Assembly (NCBI GenBank): GCA_017992335.1
Contig: JAGOOU010000026.1
Span: 1-7,517, forward strand
Length of the DNA stretch: 7,517 nt
Direction of reading: 5' to 3'
DNA from: Candidatus Parcubacteria bacterium
GTDB taxonomy: Bacteria > Patescibacteriota > Minisyncoccia > Minisyncoccales > Minisyncoccaceae
Below, one piece after another: positions 1 through 5,946 of the stretch. The notes beneath the pieces are model-generated. The model had not been told where the DNA came from. It did not search any database and saw only the letters and a program-made list of their open reading frames with translations. How positions within the stretch are numbered: the first letter of the stretch is position 1; each line of letters begins with the position of its first letter. The position numbers and the translations under genes were made by a program.

Positions 1-1
1 T

Positions 2-409
2 ATACTTGCATTCTTGTTTTTATTTGTTCCAGTTTCTTCAACAGAAACAGTGCAAACAAGAAACATAAGTCTCATAGCATTAAAAGACTCTGTTCTTCCA
101 AGTGGAACATTTTTCCTCGGCACAGGAACAATTGATAATTCCTTTTACTATACATACAACTACATGGAGGGAGATCGTCTCATACCAGGAATTATCAAAT
201 ATGATGCAAACGTCAACATTTACCCAAGTAGAACAGACAACAAAGCAAACATATATTATTATAGGTCAATTACCATCAGAGATTTAAGTAAATTTCCTCT
301 GAACTTCATCTTTCATGGCCATTCAGGAAAAACAGAGGGAAGCACTTGGATAGAAATTCATTTACCCCCAGATAGTATTGTGCACGGAGCAAAACTTGAT
401 GCTCAATAA
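2..409 (+). CDS. Exported hypothetical protein, 5' end outside window
   Basis: The reading frame is open from the left edge of the window, so the true start is probably upstream. A TTG at 14 is the first possible in-window start but would cut into a hydrophobic stretch. The visible part begins with ILAFLFLFVPVSS, which looks like the end of a signal peptide or membrane helix. It is followed by about 120 residues rich in Tyr, Thr and Ile with alternating polar and hydrophobic residues, suggesting a beta-rich extracytoplasmic domain. Recognisable stretches are SGTFFLGTGTIDNSFYYTYN and, at the C-terminus, LPPDSIVHGAKLDAQ. From memory this pattern (hydrophobic N-terminus, a 'GxFFLGxGxI' stretch, a 'PxxSI...D' end) recurs in anonymous proteins of anaerobes and their phages, but I cannot assign a function. 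It ends with TAA and is followed at once by a terminator hairpin, so it is separate from the chaperone genes. Confidence 0.6.
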   Translation: MLAFLFLFVPVSSTETVQTRNISLIALKDSVLPSGTFFLGTGTIDNSFYYTYNYMEGDRLIPGIIKYDANVNIYPSRTDNKANIYYYRSITIRDLSKFPLNFIFHGHSGKTEGSTWIEIHLPPDSIVHGAKLDAQ

Positions 410-420
410 CTTTTTTATAT

Positions 421-442
421 AAGCACCTTATACGGTGCTTTT
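421..442 (+). terminator. Rho-independent terminator after the exported protein
   Basis: AAGCACC (421-427) pairs with GGTGCTT (434-440) across a 6-nt loop, and the T-run continues to 442. The hairpin starts 11 bases after the stop codon at 407-409. The T-run is short (four T, then AATTTAT), so termination may be moderate. Confidence 0.7.
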
Positions 443-461
443 AATTTATCAATCATCATTC

Positions 462-489
462 TTGACTGATAAAAACATTGTGGTATAGT
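462..489 (+). promoter_or_regulatory. hrcA promoter, probably giving a leaderless mRNA
   Basis: The -35 box TTGACT (462-467) is separated by 16 bp from the -10 box TATAGT (484-489), which has an extended-10 TG at 481-482. Transcription would start about 7 bases past the -10 box, at about 496-497, on or next to the A of the hrcA ATG (497). No Shine-Dalgarno sequence is present or possible. No CIRCE is found here, but a 7-bp inverted repeat TTTATCA/TGATAAA (445-451 and 467-473) brackets the -35 box. Confidence 0.7.
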
Positions 490-496
490 TTAAACA

Positions 497-1186
497 ATGA
501 TTACAGAAAGACAAAAACAAATATTAGATTGCTTGATTAGAGAACACATAAAAACAGCTGAACCTGTTGCTTCTGATTTTCTTTCTAGAAAATATGATTT
601 TGGATTATGCCCCTCAGCAATAAGGCTAGAACTTCAATCTTTACTAAAACAAGGCTATTTAGAACAGCCTCATACTTCAGCAGGTAGAGTACCAACAGAT
701 AAGGCCTACCGACTTTTTGTTAATAATATTTTAGAAAAGGAGAACAAAGAAAGAGAAAAACTAAAAAGATTATATGAAAACGAATTTAAGATAGCTGCTG
801 ATTTAACAAAACATTTAGCTGAAGCTTCTTCTGTTTTCTCAATGATGCATTTTTTAAACAAAGAACTATATTGGCAAGCTGGCTGGGAAGAACTTTCCAA
901 AGAACCTGAATTCAGCAATCAGGAATTTTTGTCTGAATTTGTTAATTTTATAGATGACTTTGATAAGAATATTAAAAACTTAAAAATGAACACTACTATT
1001 AATATTTTCATTGGCAAAGAAATTCCTGCTCCCAAAACACATAATTTAAGCTTGATCTGTTCTAAGATTAATATTAATAATTATGATTCGCTCATTTTCC
1101 TTATTGGACCTAAAAGAATGAATTACGATAAAAATATCCGTTTAATGAACTCATTAAATAATTTCTTAGAAAACCTATATGAATAA
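497..1186 (+). CDS. hrcA: Heat-inducible transcription repressor HrcA, compact form
   Basis: HrcA represses class I heat shock genes by binding CIRCE operators. The N-terminal winged helix (residues 1-79) is clear: it starts MITERQKQIL, has the helix CPSAIRLEL (38-46) where most HrcAs have SSATIRNEM, and keeps the hallmark wing PHTSAGRVPT (58-67) followed by DKAYRLFV. A charged helix follows (80-110). The C-terminal half matches the end of classical HrcA: GWEELSKEPEF (129-139), the 'IGKE' strand (172-175), SLICSKI (185-191) and GPKRMNY (204-210). At 229 residues it is about 110 shorter than the usual roughly 340, and the missing part is the central GAF-like region and its insertion. The ATG start lies just after a good promoter. 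Its last 8 bases overlap grpE, indicating co-transcription. The target operator is probably the CIRCE before dnaK. Confidence 0.9.
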   Translation: MITERQKQILDCLIREHIKTAEPVASDFLSRKYDFGLCPSAIRLELQSLLKQGYLEQPHTSAGRVPTDKAYRLFVNNILEKENKEREKLKRLYENEFKIAADLTKHLAEASSVFSMMHFLNKELYWQAGWEELSKEPEFSNQEFLSEFVNFIDDFDKNIKNLKMNTTINIFIGKEIPAPKTHNLSLICSKININNYDSLIFLIGPKRMNYDKNIRLMNSLNNFLENLYE

Positions 1187-1634
1187 TGAAGAAATAAAAA
1201 AACAATTAGAAGAGTGTGAAAAGAAAAAACAAGAATACTTTTCTGGGTGGCAAAGAGAAAAAGCTGACTTTATTAATTACAAGAATAAAGAAAGTGAAAG
1301 AATGGCTAATTTGATTGAAATAATCAAGGAAGATATTTTTTCAAAAATTCTTCCCATTATAGATAATTTTACTTTAGCGGAAAAAGCAATTAATAAAAAA
1401 GACAAAAATACTGAAGGACTACTTTTAATCAAAAAACAATTAGAAGATATTTTGAAAAATGAAGGAGTAGAAGAAATACCTTGCGATAAATTCAATCCCT
1501 GCATGCACGAAGCAATAGAAGAAATAGACGGAAACGAGGAAAAGATAGAAGAAATACAAAAAGGATATAAATATAACAACAGAATAATGAGACCAGCAAA
1601 GGTCAGGGTACATAAAAATAATAATAAACAATAA
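1179..1634 (+). CDS. grpE: Nucleotide exchange factor GrpE
   Basis: GrpE is the dimeric cofactor that opens the DnaK nucleotide cleft to release ADP. At 151 residues it lacks most of the long disordered N-terminal tail of larger GrpEs and begins almost directly with the coiled-coil helix. Family landmarks are WQREKADFINYK (24-35, the usual 'xxAxFxNYrkR' helix), the second helix pair with IFSKILPIIDNF, and the C-terminal beta wing that binds DnaK. In the wing, GVEEIP is followed by FNPCMHEAI, QKGYKYNNRIMRPAKVRV (127-144) and a short basic tail. The ATG at 1179 overlaps the end of hrcA by 8 bases. Another in-frame ATG only appears much further in, so this start is secure. The hsp20 ATG follows one base after its TAA. 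No Shine-Dalgarno is evident, so translation is probably coupled to hrcA. Confidence 0.95.
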   Translation: MNNEEIKKQLEECEKKKQEYFSGWQREKADFINYKNKESERMANLIEIIKEDIFSKILPIIDNFTLAEKAINKKDKNTEGLLLIKKQLEDILKNEGVEEIPCDKFNPCMHEAIEEIDGNEEKIEEIQKGYKYNNRIMRPAKVRVHKNNNKQ

Positions 1635-1635
1635 T

Positions 1636-2022
1636 ATGTCATTAATCCCTTTTAAACAAATATTTGATGATGAGTTAATGAAATCATTTGAAGAGACTCC
1701 CAATTCTTTTAAAATGAATTTATACGAAACAGAAAAAGAAATTATTGCTGAAGTAGAAGCCCCAGGATTTAGCCTAAAAGACATTGATATTGAGGTAGGG
1801 GACACTTCATTAAAAATCGAAGCAAAAAAGAAGGAGGAAAAAGAAGAAAAAGGAAAAGGATATTTTAGAAAGGAATTAAGTAGCGGATATTACAAAAGAG
1901 TTATTATTTTACCTGATGTTGTATTGAAAGATAAAGTAAGGGCTGATTATTCAGAAGGGATTGTCAAAATAATCATGCCAAAAATAAAGAAAAAGGGGAC
2001 TACTAAAATTAAAATAAAATAG
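1636..2022 (+). CDS. Small heat shock protein (Hsp20/alpha-crystallin family)
   Basis: ATP-independent holdase that keeps unfolding proteins soluble for DnaK refolding. It has 128 residues. A short N-terminal arm (1-25, MSLIPFKQIFDDELMKSFEE) is followed by an alpha-crystallin domain at about 26-117. Landmarks are YETEKEIIAEVEAPGFSLKDI (from residue 30; 'lPGf.kedI' in the family), the charged loop KKKEEKEEKGKGYFRKEL and the signature ADYSEGIVKIIMPK (103-116), the equivalent of AxxxNGVLxIxxPK. The C-terminal I-K-I (125-127) matches the I-x-I/V motif that docks into a neighbouring subunit during oligomer assembly. The gene starts one base after the grpE stop, so it belongs to the hrcA-grpE transcript. 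This is an insertion relative to the common hrcA-grpE-dnaK-dnaJ order. Its TAG stop lies inside the left arm of the CIRCE element. Confidence 0.92.
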   Translation: MSLIPFKQIFDDELMKSFEETPNSFKMNLYETEKEIIAEVEAPGFSLKDIDIEVGDTSLKIEAKKKEEKEEKGKGYFRKELSSGYYKRVIILPDVVLKDKVRADYSEGIVKIIMPKIKKKGTTKIKIK

Positions 2023-2045
2023 CACTCTTGACATCTGAGTGCTAA
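2019..2045 (+). promoter_or_regulatory. CIRCE operator (HrcA binding site) upstream of dnaK
   Basis: The left arm ATAGCACTC (2019-2027) and right arm GAGTGCTAA (2037-2045) are separated by a 9-base spacer, TTGACATCT. The family consensus is TTAGCACTC-N9-GAGTGCTAA, so 17 of 18 arm bases match; only the first base of the left arm differs. The arms contain the hsp20 TAG stop (2020-2022), and the spacer contains a perfect TTGACA -35 box. HrcA bound here would directly block RNA polymerase. Confidence 0.93.
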
Positions 2046-2056
2046 TCAGATAATAT
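2028..2056 (+). promoter_or_regulatory. Internal heat-shock promoter of dnaK-dnaJ, inside CIRCE
   Basis: The -35 TTGACA (2028-2033) is formed by the CIRCE spacer. A -10 TAATAT (2051-2056) lies at 17-bp spacing; GATAAT (2049-2054) at 15 bp is the alternative. Transcription would begin near 2063, giving a roughly 24-base leader without a Shine-Dalgarno before the dnaK ATG. The CIRCE itself would not be part of this mRNA, unlike cases where CIRCE lies at or after the start site. Confidence 0.7.
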
Positions 2057-2086
2057 ATCCATATAACAATAATTCTTATTTAAAAC

Positions 2087-3973
2087 ATGACTAAAGTACT
2101 AGGCATTGATTTAGGAACAGCTATAACAAAATACGCTTCAATAGTAAATGGGGAACCAAAAGCTATTGAAAACAGAGAAGGATCTATCTTAACTCCTTCT
2201 GTTGTTGCTATAACCAAAGGAGGAGAAAGAGTAGTGGGAATTCTTGCACAAAGGCAAGCTATTACTAATCCCAAGAACACTGTTTCTTCTGTCAAAAGAT
2301 TTATTGGCAGAAGGTTTTCTGATCCTGAAGTACAAAAAGAATTAAAACTATTATCTTACGAAACAAAAGAAAGAAGCGATGGAGGAGTTGAAGTTAAAAT
2401 GGGGGACAAATGGTATACGCCCATTGAAATTTCTTCAATGATATTACAAAAGATCAAAGCTGATGCTGAAGAAAAGCTAGGAGAAAAAATAACTAATGTA
2501 GTAATTACTTGTCCTGCTAATTTTGACGATTCTCAAAGAAAAGCAACTAAAGCAGCTGGAGAAATAGCTGGATTTAATGTTTTAAGAGTTATTAATGAAC
2601 CAACGGCTGCTGCTTTAGCTTATGGATTTGGAAAAAAAGAAGCTAAAAAGATTCTTGTTTATGATTTTGGAGGAGGAACTTTCGATGTTACTATTCTTGA
2701 TGTATCTCCTGACACAGTAGAAGTCTTAGCCACAGGGGGAGAAACTCATTTAGGAGGAAATGATTTTGATCAAAGAATAATTGATTGGATTTTAAATGAA
2801 TTTAAAAAAGATCAAGGAATTGATTTGAGCAAAGACCCTCTTGCTCTTCAGAGATTAAAAGAGGCTGCTGAAAAAGCTAAATCAGAATTATCTTCTGCTT
2901 TTGAAACTAACATTAATCTTCCTTTTATTACTTCTGATGCTGATGGTCCTAAACATTTAGATTACAAATTAAGCAGAGCTCAATTTGAATCAATGAACAA
3001 AGATTTAGTTGAAAGATCAATTGAAAGAGTTGATAAGACCCTAAAGGAAATAAAATTAGATAAAAACCAAATTAATGAAGTAATTCTTGTTGGAGGAACA
3101 ACCTTAATTCCTTTAATCAGAGAAAAAGTAAAAGAATATTTTGGCAAAGAGCCTAACAAATCAATTAATCCTGAAGAAGTAGTAGCTGTTGGTGCTGCTA
3201 TTGAAGCTGAGATATTAACTGCTAAACAAGAAGGAAGAACTCCAGAAGGAGACATTAAAAGCGTTCTTCTTTTAGATGTTTTACCTTTATCCCTTGGAAT
3301 TGAAACTTATGGAGGAGTAAGTACTCCTATGATTGCTAAAAACACTACTATCCCTACTTCTCAATCACAAGTATTTTCTACTGCTGCTGACAATCAAACC
3401 TCTGTTGAAATTAATGTCTTGCAAGGAGAAAGACCAATGGCAACTGATAACAGGTCTTTGGGCAAATTCATTTTAGATGGCATTGCTCCTGCACCAAGGG
3501 GGCTACCTCAAGTCGAAGTGAAATTTGATATTGATGCTAATGGAATTTTAACTGTTGTTGCCTCTGATAAAGCAACTAGCAGATCTCAATCAATCAAAGT
3601 TGAAGGATCAATCGGATTATCAAAAGAAGAAATAGAGAAAATGAAAAAAGAAGCAGAAGTTCATGCTTCTGAAGATGAAAAGAAAAGACAATTGATTGAA
3701 ACAAGAAATATTGCTGAAAACCTAATCTATACTTCAGAAAAAACATTAAAAGACATGGCTGACAAAATTCCTGCTGACATAAAAAAAGAAGTGGAAGACA
3801 AAGCTAATGATTTGAAAAAGATTAAAGAAAGTGATAGTATTGATGATATTAAAAACAAAACTGATGCCTTGTCTCAAGCTCTTCAAAAGATTGGTTCTCA
3901 AATGTATCAGCAAGGACAAACCCAAAAGCAAGGAGATGTTCCTGAAGCAGAAACAGAAGAAAACAAGGAATAA
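2087..3973 (+). CDS. dnaK: Molecular chaperone DnaK (Hsp70)
   Basis: ATP-driven cytosolic chaperone working with DnaJ and GrpE. It has 628 residues, near normal length. The ATPase domain (1-about 390) has GIDLGT (6-11), SVKRFIGRRF with the catalytic Lys, INEPTAAALAYGFG, VYDFGGGTFDVTIL, THLGGNDFD, the AAEKAKSELSS nucleotide-clamp helix and VILVGGTTLIP. The linker VLLLD (393-397) leads into PLSLGIET and the peptide-binding beta domain (VEINVLQGER, FDIDANGILTV), followed by the helical lid. The tail is Gln- and Glu-rich and ends EAETEENKE rather than with the common EEV-type ending. Two pocket positions are odd. The phosphate loop reads GTAITK where nearly all DnaKs have GTTNSC. Leu340 replaces the Arg of VGGxTRIP that stacks on adenine. 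The frame is otherwise intact and clearly DnaK rather than HscA or a distant Hsp70. It is preceded by CIRCE and followed 5 bases later by dnaJ. Confidence 0.97.
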   Translation: MTKVLGIDLGTAITKYASIVNGEPKAIENREGSILTPSVVAITKGGERVVGILAQRQAITNPKNTVSSVKRFIGRRFSDPEVQKELKLLSYETKERSDGGVEVKMGDKWYTPIEISSMILQKIKADAEEKLGEKITNVVITCPANFDDSQRKATKAAGEIAGFNVLRVINEPTAAALAYGFGKKEAKKILVYDFGGGTFDVTILDVSPDTVEVLATGGETHLGGNDFDQRIIDWILNEFKKDQGIDLSKDPLALQRLKEAAEKAKSELSSAFETNINLPFITSDADGPKHLDYKLSRAQFESMNKDLVERSIERVDKTLKEIKLDKNQINEVILVGGTTLIPLIREKVKEYFGKEPNKSINPEEVVAVGAAIEAEILTAKQEGRTPEGDIKSVLLLDVLPLSLGIETYGGVSTPMIAKNTTIPTSQSQVFSTAADNQTSVEINVLQGERPMATDNRSLGKFILDGIAPAPRGLPQVEVKFDIDANGILTVVASDKATSRSQSIKVEGSIGLSKEEIEKMKKEAEVHASEDEKKRQLIETRNIAENLIYTSEKTLKDMADKIPADIKKEVEDKANDLKKIKESDSIDDIKNKTDALSQALQKIGSQMYQQGQTQKQGDVPEAETEENKE

Positions 3974-3978
3974 TTTAA

Positions 3979-5046
3979 ATGCAAAAAGATTATTACAAAA
4001 TTCTAGGAGTATCTAAAAGCTCTTCTCAAGAAGAAATAAAAAAAGCCTACTATAATCTAGCTCATAAATTCCATCCTGACAAAGGAAGCGGAGATGAAGA
4101 AAAGTTTAAAGAAATAAACGAGGCTTATCAAATTCTTGGGGACAAAGATAAAAGAGCTCAGTACGATAGATTTGGAACCACTGGCAATCAAGGCTTTGGT
4201 GGTTTTCAAAATACTAATTTCAATTGGGAAGACTTTGCTGGATTTGATGGAATTGAAGATATTTTTGAAATGTTTGGCGGAGGTGGATTTAACAGACATA
4301 AAGAACAAGATCTAAGAAAGGGTTCTGATTTAGAATTGATATTGGAAATTCCCTTAGAATCAGTCTTAAAAGACCAGAATAAAGAAATTGAAATATCTAA
4401 AATGGTCAAATGTTCTAGATGTGATGGATCTGGAGCTGAACCAGGGAGCAAAGTAAAAGAATGTTTTACTTGCAGAGGTAGTGGAAGAGTCCAACAAATC
4501 AAGAAAACAATTTTGGGAACATTTACTCAATATACAGTTTGCCCTGAATGTGGAGGAGAAGGAAGTAAGCCTGAAAAGCCTTGCAATGTTTGTCATGGAG
4601 AAGGAAGAATTAGAAAAGAAGAAACAATATCAGTAGAAATACCTGCAGGTGTTGACAATAACCAAGTAATTAAGGTAAAAGGAAAAGGTGATGCTGGAAA
4701 AAGAGGAGGCAAGCCAGGAGACCTATATATCAGAATATTAATTAAAAATCATGCTCTTTTCAAAAGAAAAGGTGATGATATTTATTTAAAAAAGAACATT
4801 GTTTTCTCCCAAGCAGTTTTAGGAGACAAAGTATCAATTCCAACTCTTGAAGGAAAGGATATTATTATGAAAGTACCTCAAGGAACCGAATCAGGAAAAA
4901 CATTAAAAATTTCAGGTAAAGGAATTCCTCATTTCAGAGGCATGGGTAGGGGAGATATGTATGTTCAATTAAACATTGATACTCCTCAAAAATTAACAAG
5001 AAAACAGAAAGAACTCCTTGAAGAATTAAGAAAGCAAGGGTTATAG
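3979..5046 (+). CDS. dnaJ: Chaperone DnaJ (type A Hsp40)
   Basis: Co-chaperone that delivers clients to DnaK and triggers its ATP hydrolysis. At 355 residues it is slightly shorter than the usual roughly 375. The J domain (1-66) has HPD at 32-34 and ends YDRFG. The Gly/Phe region (about 67-108) includes GFGGF and DIFEMFGGGGF. The zinc domain has all four repeats: CSRCDGSG (145-152), CFTCRGSG (162-169), CPECGGEG (188-195) and CNVCHGEG (202-209). The C-terminal substrate-binding beta domains follow, with VPQGTESGKTLKISGKG and RGDMYV, ending in a short basic helix. The ATG lies 5 bases after the dnaK stop. AAGGA at 3965-3969, inside the end of dnaK, is a possible weak Shine-Dalgarno. The TAG stop (5044-5046) is directly followed by the first base of tRNA-Lys. 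Confidence 0.97.
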   Translation: MQKDYYKILGVSKSSSQEEIKKAYYNLAHKFHPDKGSGDEEKFKEINEAYQILGDKDKRAQYDRFGTTGNQGFGGFQNTNFNWEDFAGFDGIEDIFEMFGGGGFNRHKEQDLRKGSDLELILEIPLESVLKDQNKEIEISKMVKCSRCDGSGAEPGSKVKECFTCRGSGRVQQIKKTILGTFTQYTVCPECGGEGSKPEKPCNVCHGEGRIRKEETISVEIPAGVDNNQVIKVKGKGDAGKRGGKPGDLYIRILIKNHALFKRKGDDIYLKKNIVFSQAVLGDKVSIPTLEGKDIIMKVPQGTESGKTLKISGKGIPHFRGMGRGDMYVQLNIDTPQKLTRKQKELLEELRKQGL

Positions 5047-5122
5047 GCCCCAATAGCTCAGTTGGTAGAGCAACAACCTTTTAAGTTGAAGGTCACAGGT
5101 TCGAGTCCTGTTTGGGGCACCA
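5047..5122 (+). tRNA. tRNA-Lys (anticodon TTT)
   Basis: A full cloverleaf of 76 nt with encoded CCA. Acceptor GCCCCAA/TTGGGGC, D arm GCTC-AGTTGGTA-GAGC, anticodon loop CTTTTAA (anticodon TTT), variable loop AGGTC, T arm ACAGG-TTCGAGT-CCTGT, discriminator A. The outermost anticodon-stem pair (27-43) is A-A rather than a Watson-Crick pair; the other four pairs are intact. It begins with zero spacing after the dnaJ stop codon, so it may be cut out of the dnaK-dnaJ transcript. I see no promoter of its own, though one could hide inside dnaJ. Confidence 0.96.
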
Positions 5123-5149
5123 AGATTAAACTTTATTTTACTGACCAAA

Positions 5150-5172
5150 ATGCATTTTTAAAAAAAATGTAT
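5150..5172 (+). terminator. Weak AT-rich hairpin after tRNA-Lys, possible terminator
   Basis: ATGCATTTTT (5150-5159) can pair with AAAAATGTAT (5163-5172) through a 3-nt loop, with one G-U pair. No T-run follows on the + strand (AATTCGG comes next). It is the only candidate end point for the dnaK-dnaJ-tRNA transcript in the 120-base gap. In such AT-rich DNA it may be chance. Confidence 0.25.
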
Positions 5173-5216
5173 AATTCGGTTTATAGATTAAAAAATAATT
5201 ATATGTTAAAATAATG

Positions 5217-5222
5217 TATAAT
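5217..5222 (+). promoter_or_regulatory. Possible -10 box for the membrane-anchored protein gene
   Basis: A perfect TATAAT at 5217-5222 lies 20 bases before the ATG at 5243 and would give a leader of about 14 bases. No recognisable -35 box is found 16-18 bp upstream, and the surrounding sequence is almost all A and T, so this is tentative. A second TATAAT at 5170-5175 overlaps the hairpin. Confidence 0.35.
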
Positions 5223-5242
5223 AAATTATTAATTATTAAAAT

Positions 5243-5872
5243 ATGAAAAATAAGCTTGTAATCATTGTTTTAATTATTTTAGTTATCGTAGGGGCTACAA
5301 TAATCGGTTTTTATTTTAATAAACAGCCTGCTAATTCTTTTGGAAATAATGCACTCCTAAATCAAAACGAAACAAATAATCAAATAAGTGGAGGGGAGCC
5401 TCAAAACAAATTAATAACAGATGATTTTGAAATTATTCTACCAGCTGGTTGGCAAAAAACTGAGCCCCCAATAGGATCTTCAGCAATGGCCATTAAGATG
5501 GATGAAAACCTTAATGATACTGCAGCCCAGAAAATCAATTTTAGAACTTATTTTGCTGTAAGTTACGAAACAACGCAAGGAAAAAGTTTAAATGAATACA
5601 TGCAAATTTTAAAAAACCAATTACAGCAAACTGTTTCTGGTATTACTTTCACGCAAGAACATGATGTTGTTATAAACAACAGAACAGCCAAAGCATTCGA
5701 AGCAAACTTTAATCAAAAAGAGGTTGATTTTAAAGTTTTAATGGTTGTGATCAAAGGTTTAAATGATGATGTCTGGGTAATCTCCTTTAATACTCTCCAA
5801 AGCACTTGGAACGAATATCAGGAAACATTTTCTAATATCGCTAACAGTTTTAAGTTAAAATTAAAAGATTAA
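5243..5872 (+). CDS. Membrane-anchored protein with possible PsbP-like domain
   Basis: It has 209 residues. The N-terminus MKNKLVIIVLIILVIVGATI is one long hydrophobic helix (about 5-25) after two lysines, which predicts an anchor with the rest outside the membrane. There is no lipobox Cys. A low-complexity Asn/Gln linker follows (about 28-57, NQNETNNQISGG). The folded part (about 59-209) starts DDFEIILPAGWQKTE and ends FSNIANSFKLK. This 'F.i.lP.gW ... i.nSF.l' frame, with central strands such as FRTYFAVSYE and VWVISFNT, resembles PsbP/DUF1795-type domains common in envelope proteins. That assignment is from pattern only. No catalytic residues are visible. A role in binding or envelope structure is more likely than an enzyme, but is unknown. 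The gene seems to have its own promoter, and the next promoter starts 10 bases after its stop. Confidence 0.85.
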   Translation: MKNKLVIIVLIILVIVGATIIGFYFNKQPANSFGNNALLNQNETNNQISGGEPQNKLITDDFEIILPAGWQKTEPPIGSSAMAIKMDENLNDTAAQKINFRTYFAVSYETTQGKSLNEYMQILKNQLQQTVSGITFTQEHDVVINNRTAKAFEANFNQKEVDFKVLMVVIKGLNDDVWVISFNTLQSTWNEYQETFSNIANSFKLKLKD

Positions 5873-5882
5873 ATCTCAAAGC

Positions 5883-5910
5883 TTGACTTTTCAATATAAA
5901 TCATTATTAT
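5883..5910 (+). promoter_or_regulatory. Promoter of the first lipoprotein gene
   Basis: TTGACT (5883-5888), 16-bp spacer, TATTAT (5905-5910). The predicted start is A5917, seven bases past the -10 box, which is the first base of the AGTCCCTT leader. The same boxes and the same -10 to leader distance occur before the paralogous gene (6365-6393). Confidence 0.72.
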
Positions 5911-5916
5911 TCAATT

Positions 5917-5937
5917 AGTCCCTTGGACGTGATTACC
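5917..5937 (+). promoter_or_regulatory. Conserved 5' leader with mini-hairpin, copy 1
   Basis: It starts AGTCCCTTGGACGTGATTA. GTCC (5918-5921) can pair with GGAC (5925-5928) over a 3-nt loop. Copy 2 at 6400-6422 keeps both stem arms but has a 5-nt loop. The element sits at the predicted mRNA 5' end, with the same distance from GGA to a start codon (10 bases) in both genes if this gene starts at GTG 5938. Confidence 0.6.
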
Positions 5938-5946
5938 GTGATTACC
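5929..5946 (+). repeat. 9-bp tandem duplication at the start of lipoprotein 1
   Basis: GTGATTACC occurs twice in direct succession (5929-5937 and 5938-5946). The paralog has one equivalent copy (GTGGTTATT, 6414-6422). The duplication is in frame and creates competing start codons GTG 5929, GTG 5938 and TTG 5947. Confidence 0.85.

Noticed and set aside
102..287. Alternative + strand frame inside the first gene
   Set aside because: It overlaps a better frame that runs from the window edge to a stop followed by a terminator, and its product looks compositionally random.
1277..1805. Long open frames on the - strand across grpE and hsp20
   Set aside because: They are antisense to well-conserved genes, rich in Phe, Ser, Leu and Ile as expected for the complement of Lys/Glu-rich AT-rich coding sequence, and have no promoter or family match.
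2980..3255. Open frame on the - strand inside dnaK
   Set aside because: The + strand here encodes the conserved DnaK ATPase core without interruption; the antisense frame is a by-product.
5150..5175. AT-rich hairpin after tRNA-Lys as a structured regulatory RNA
   Set aside because: The stem is almost only A-T pairs in a region of A and T runs, so pairing is expected by chance; kept only as a low-confidence terminator candidate.
5923..5937. TTG 5923 as the start of lipoprotein 1
   Set aside because: It lies inside the conserved leader hairpin, six bases after the predicted transcription start, and adds residues with no counterpart in the paralog.
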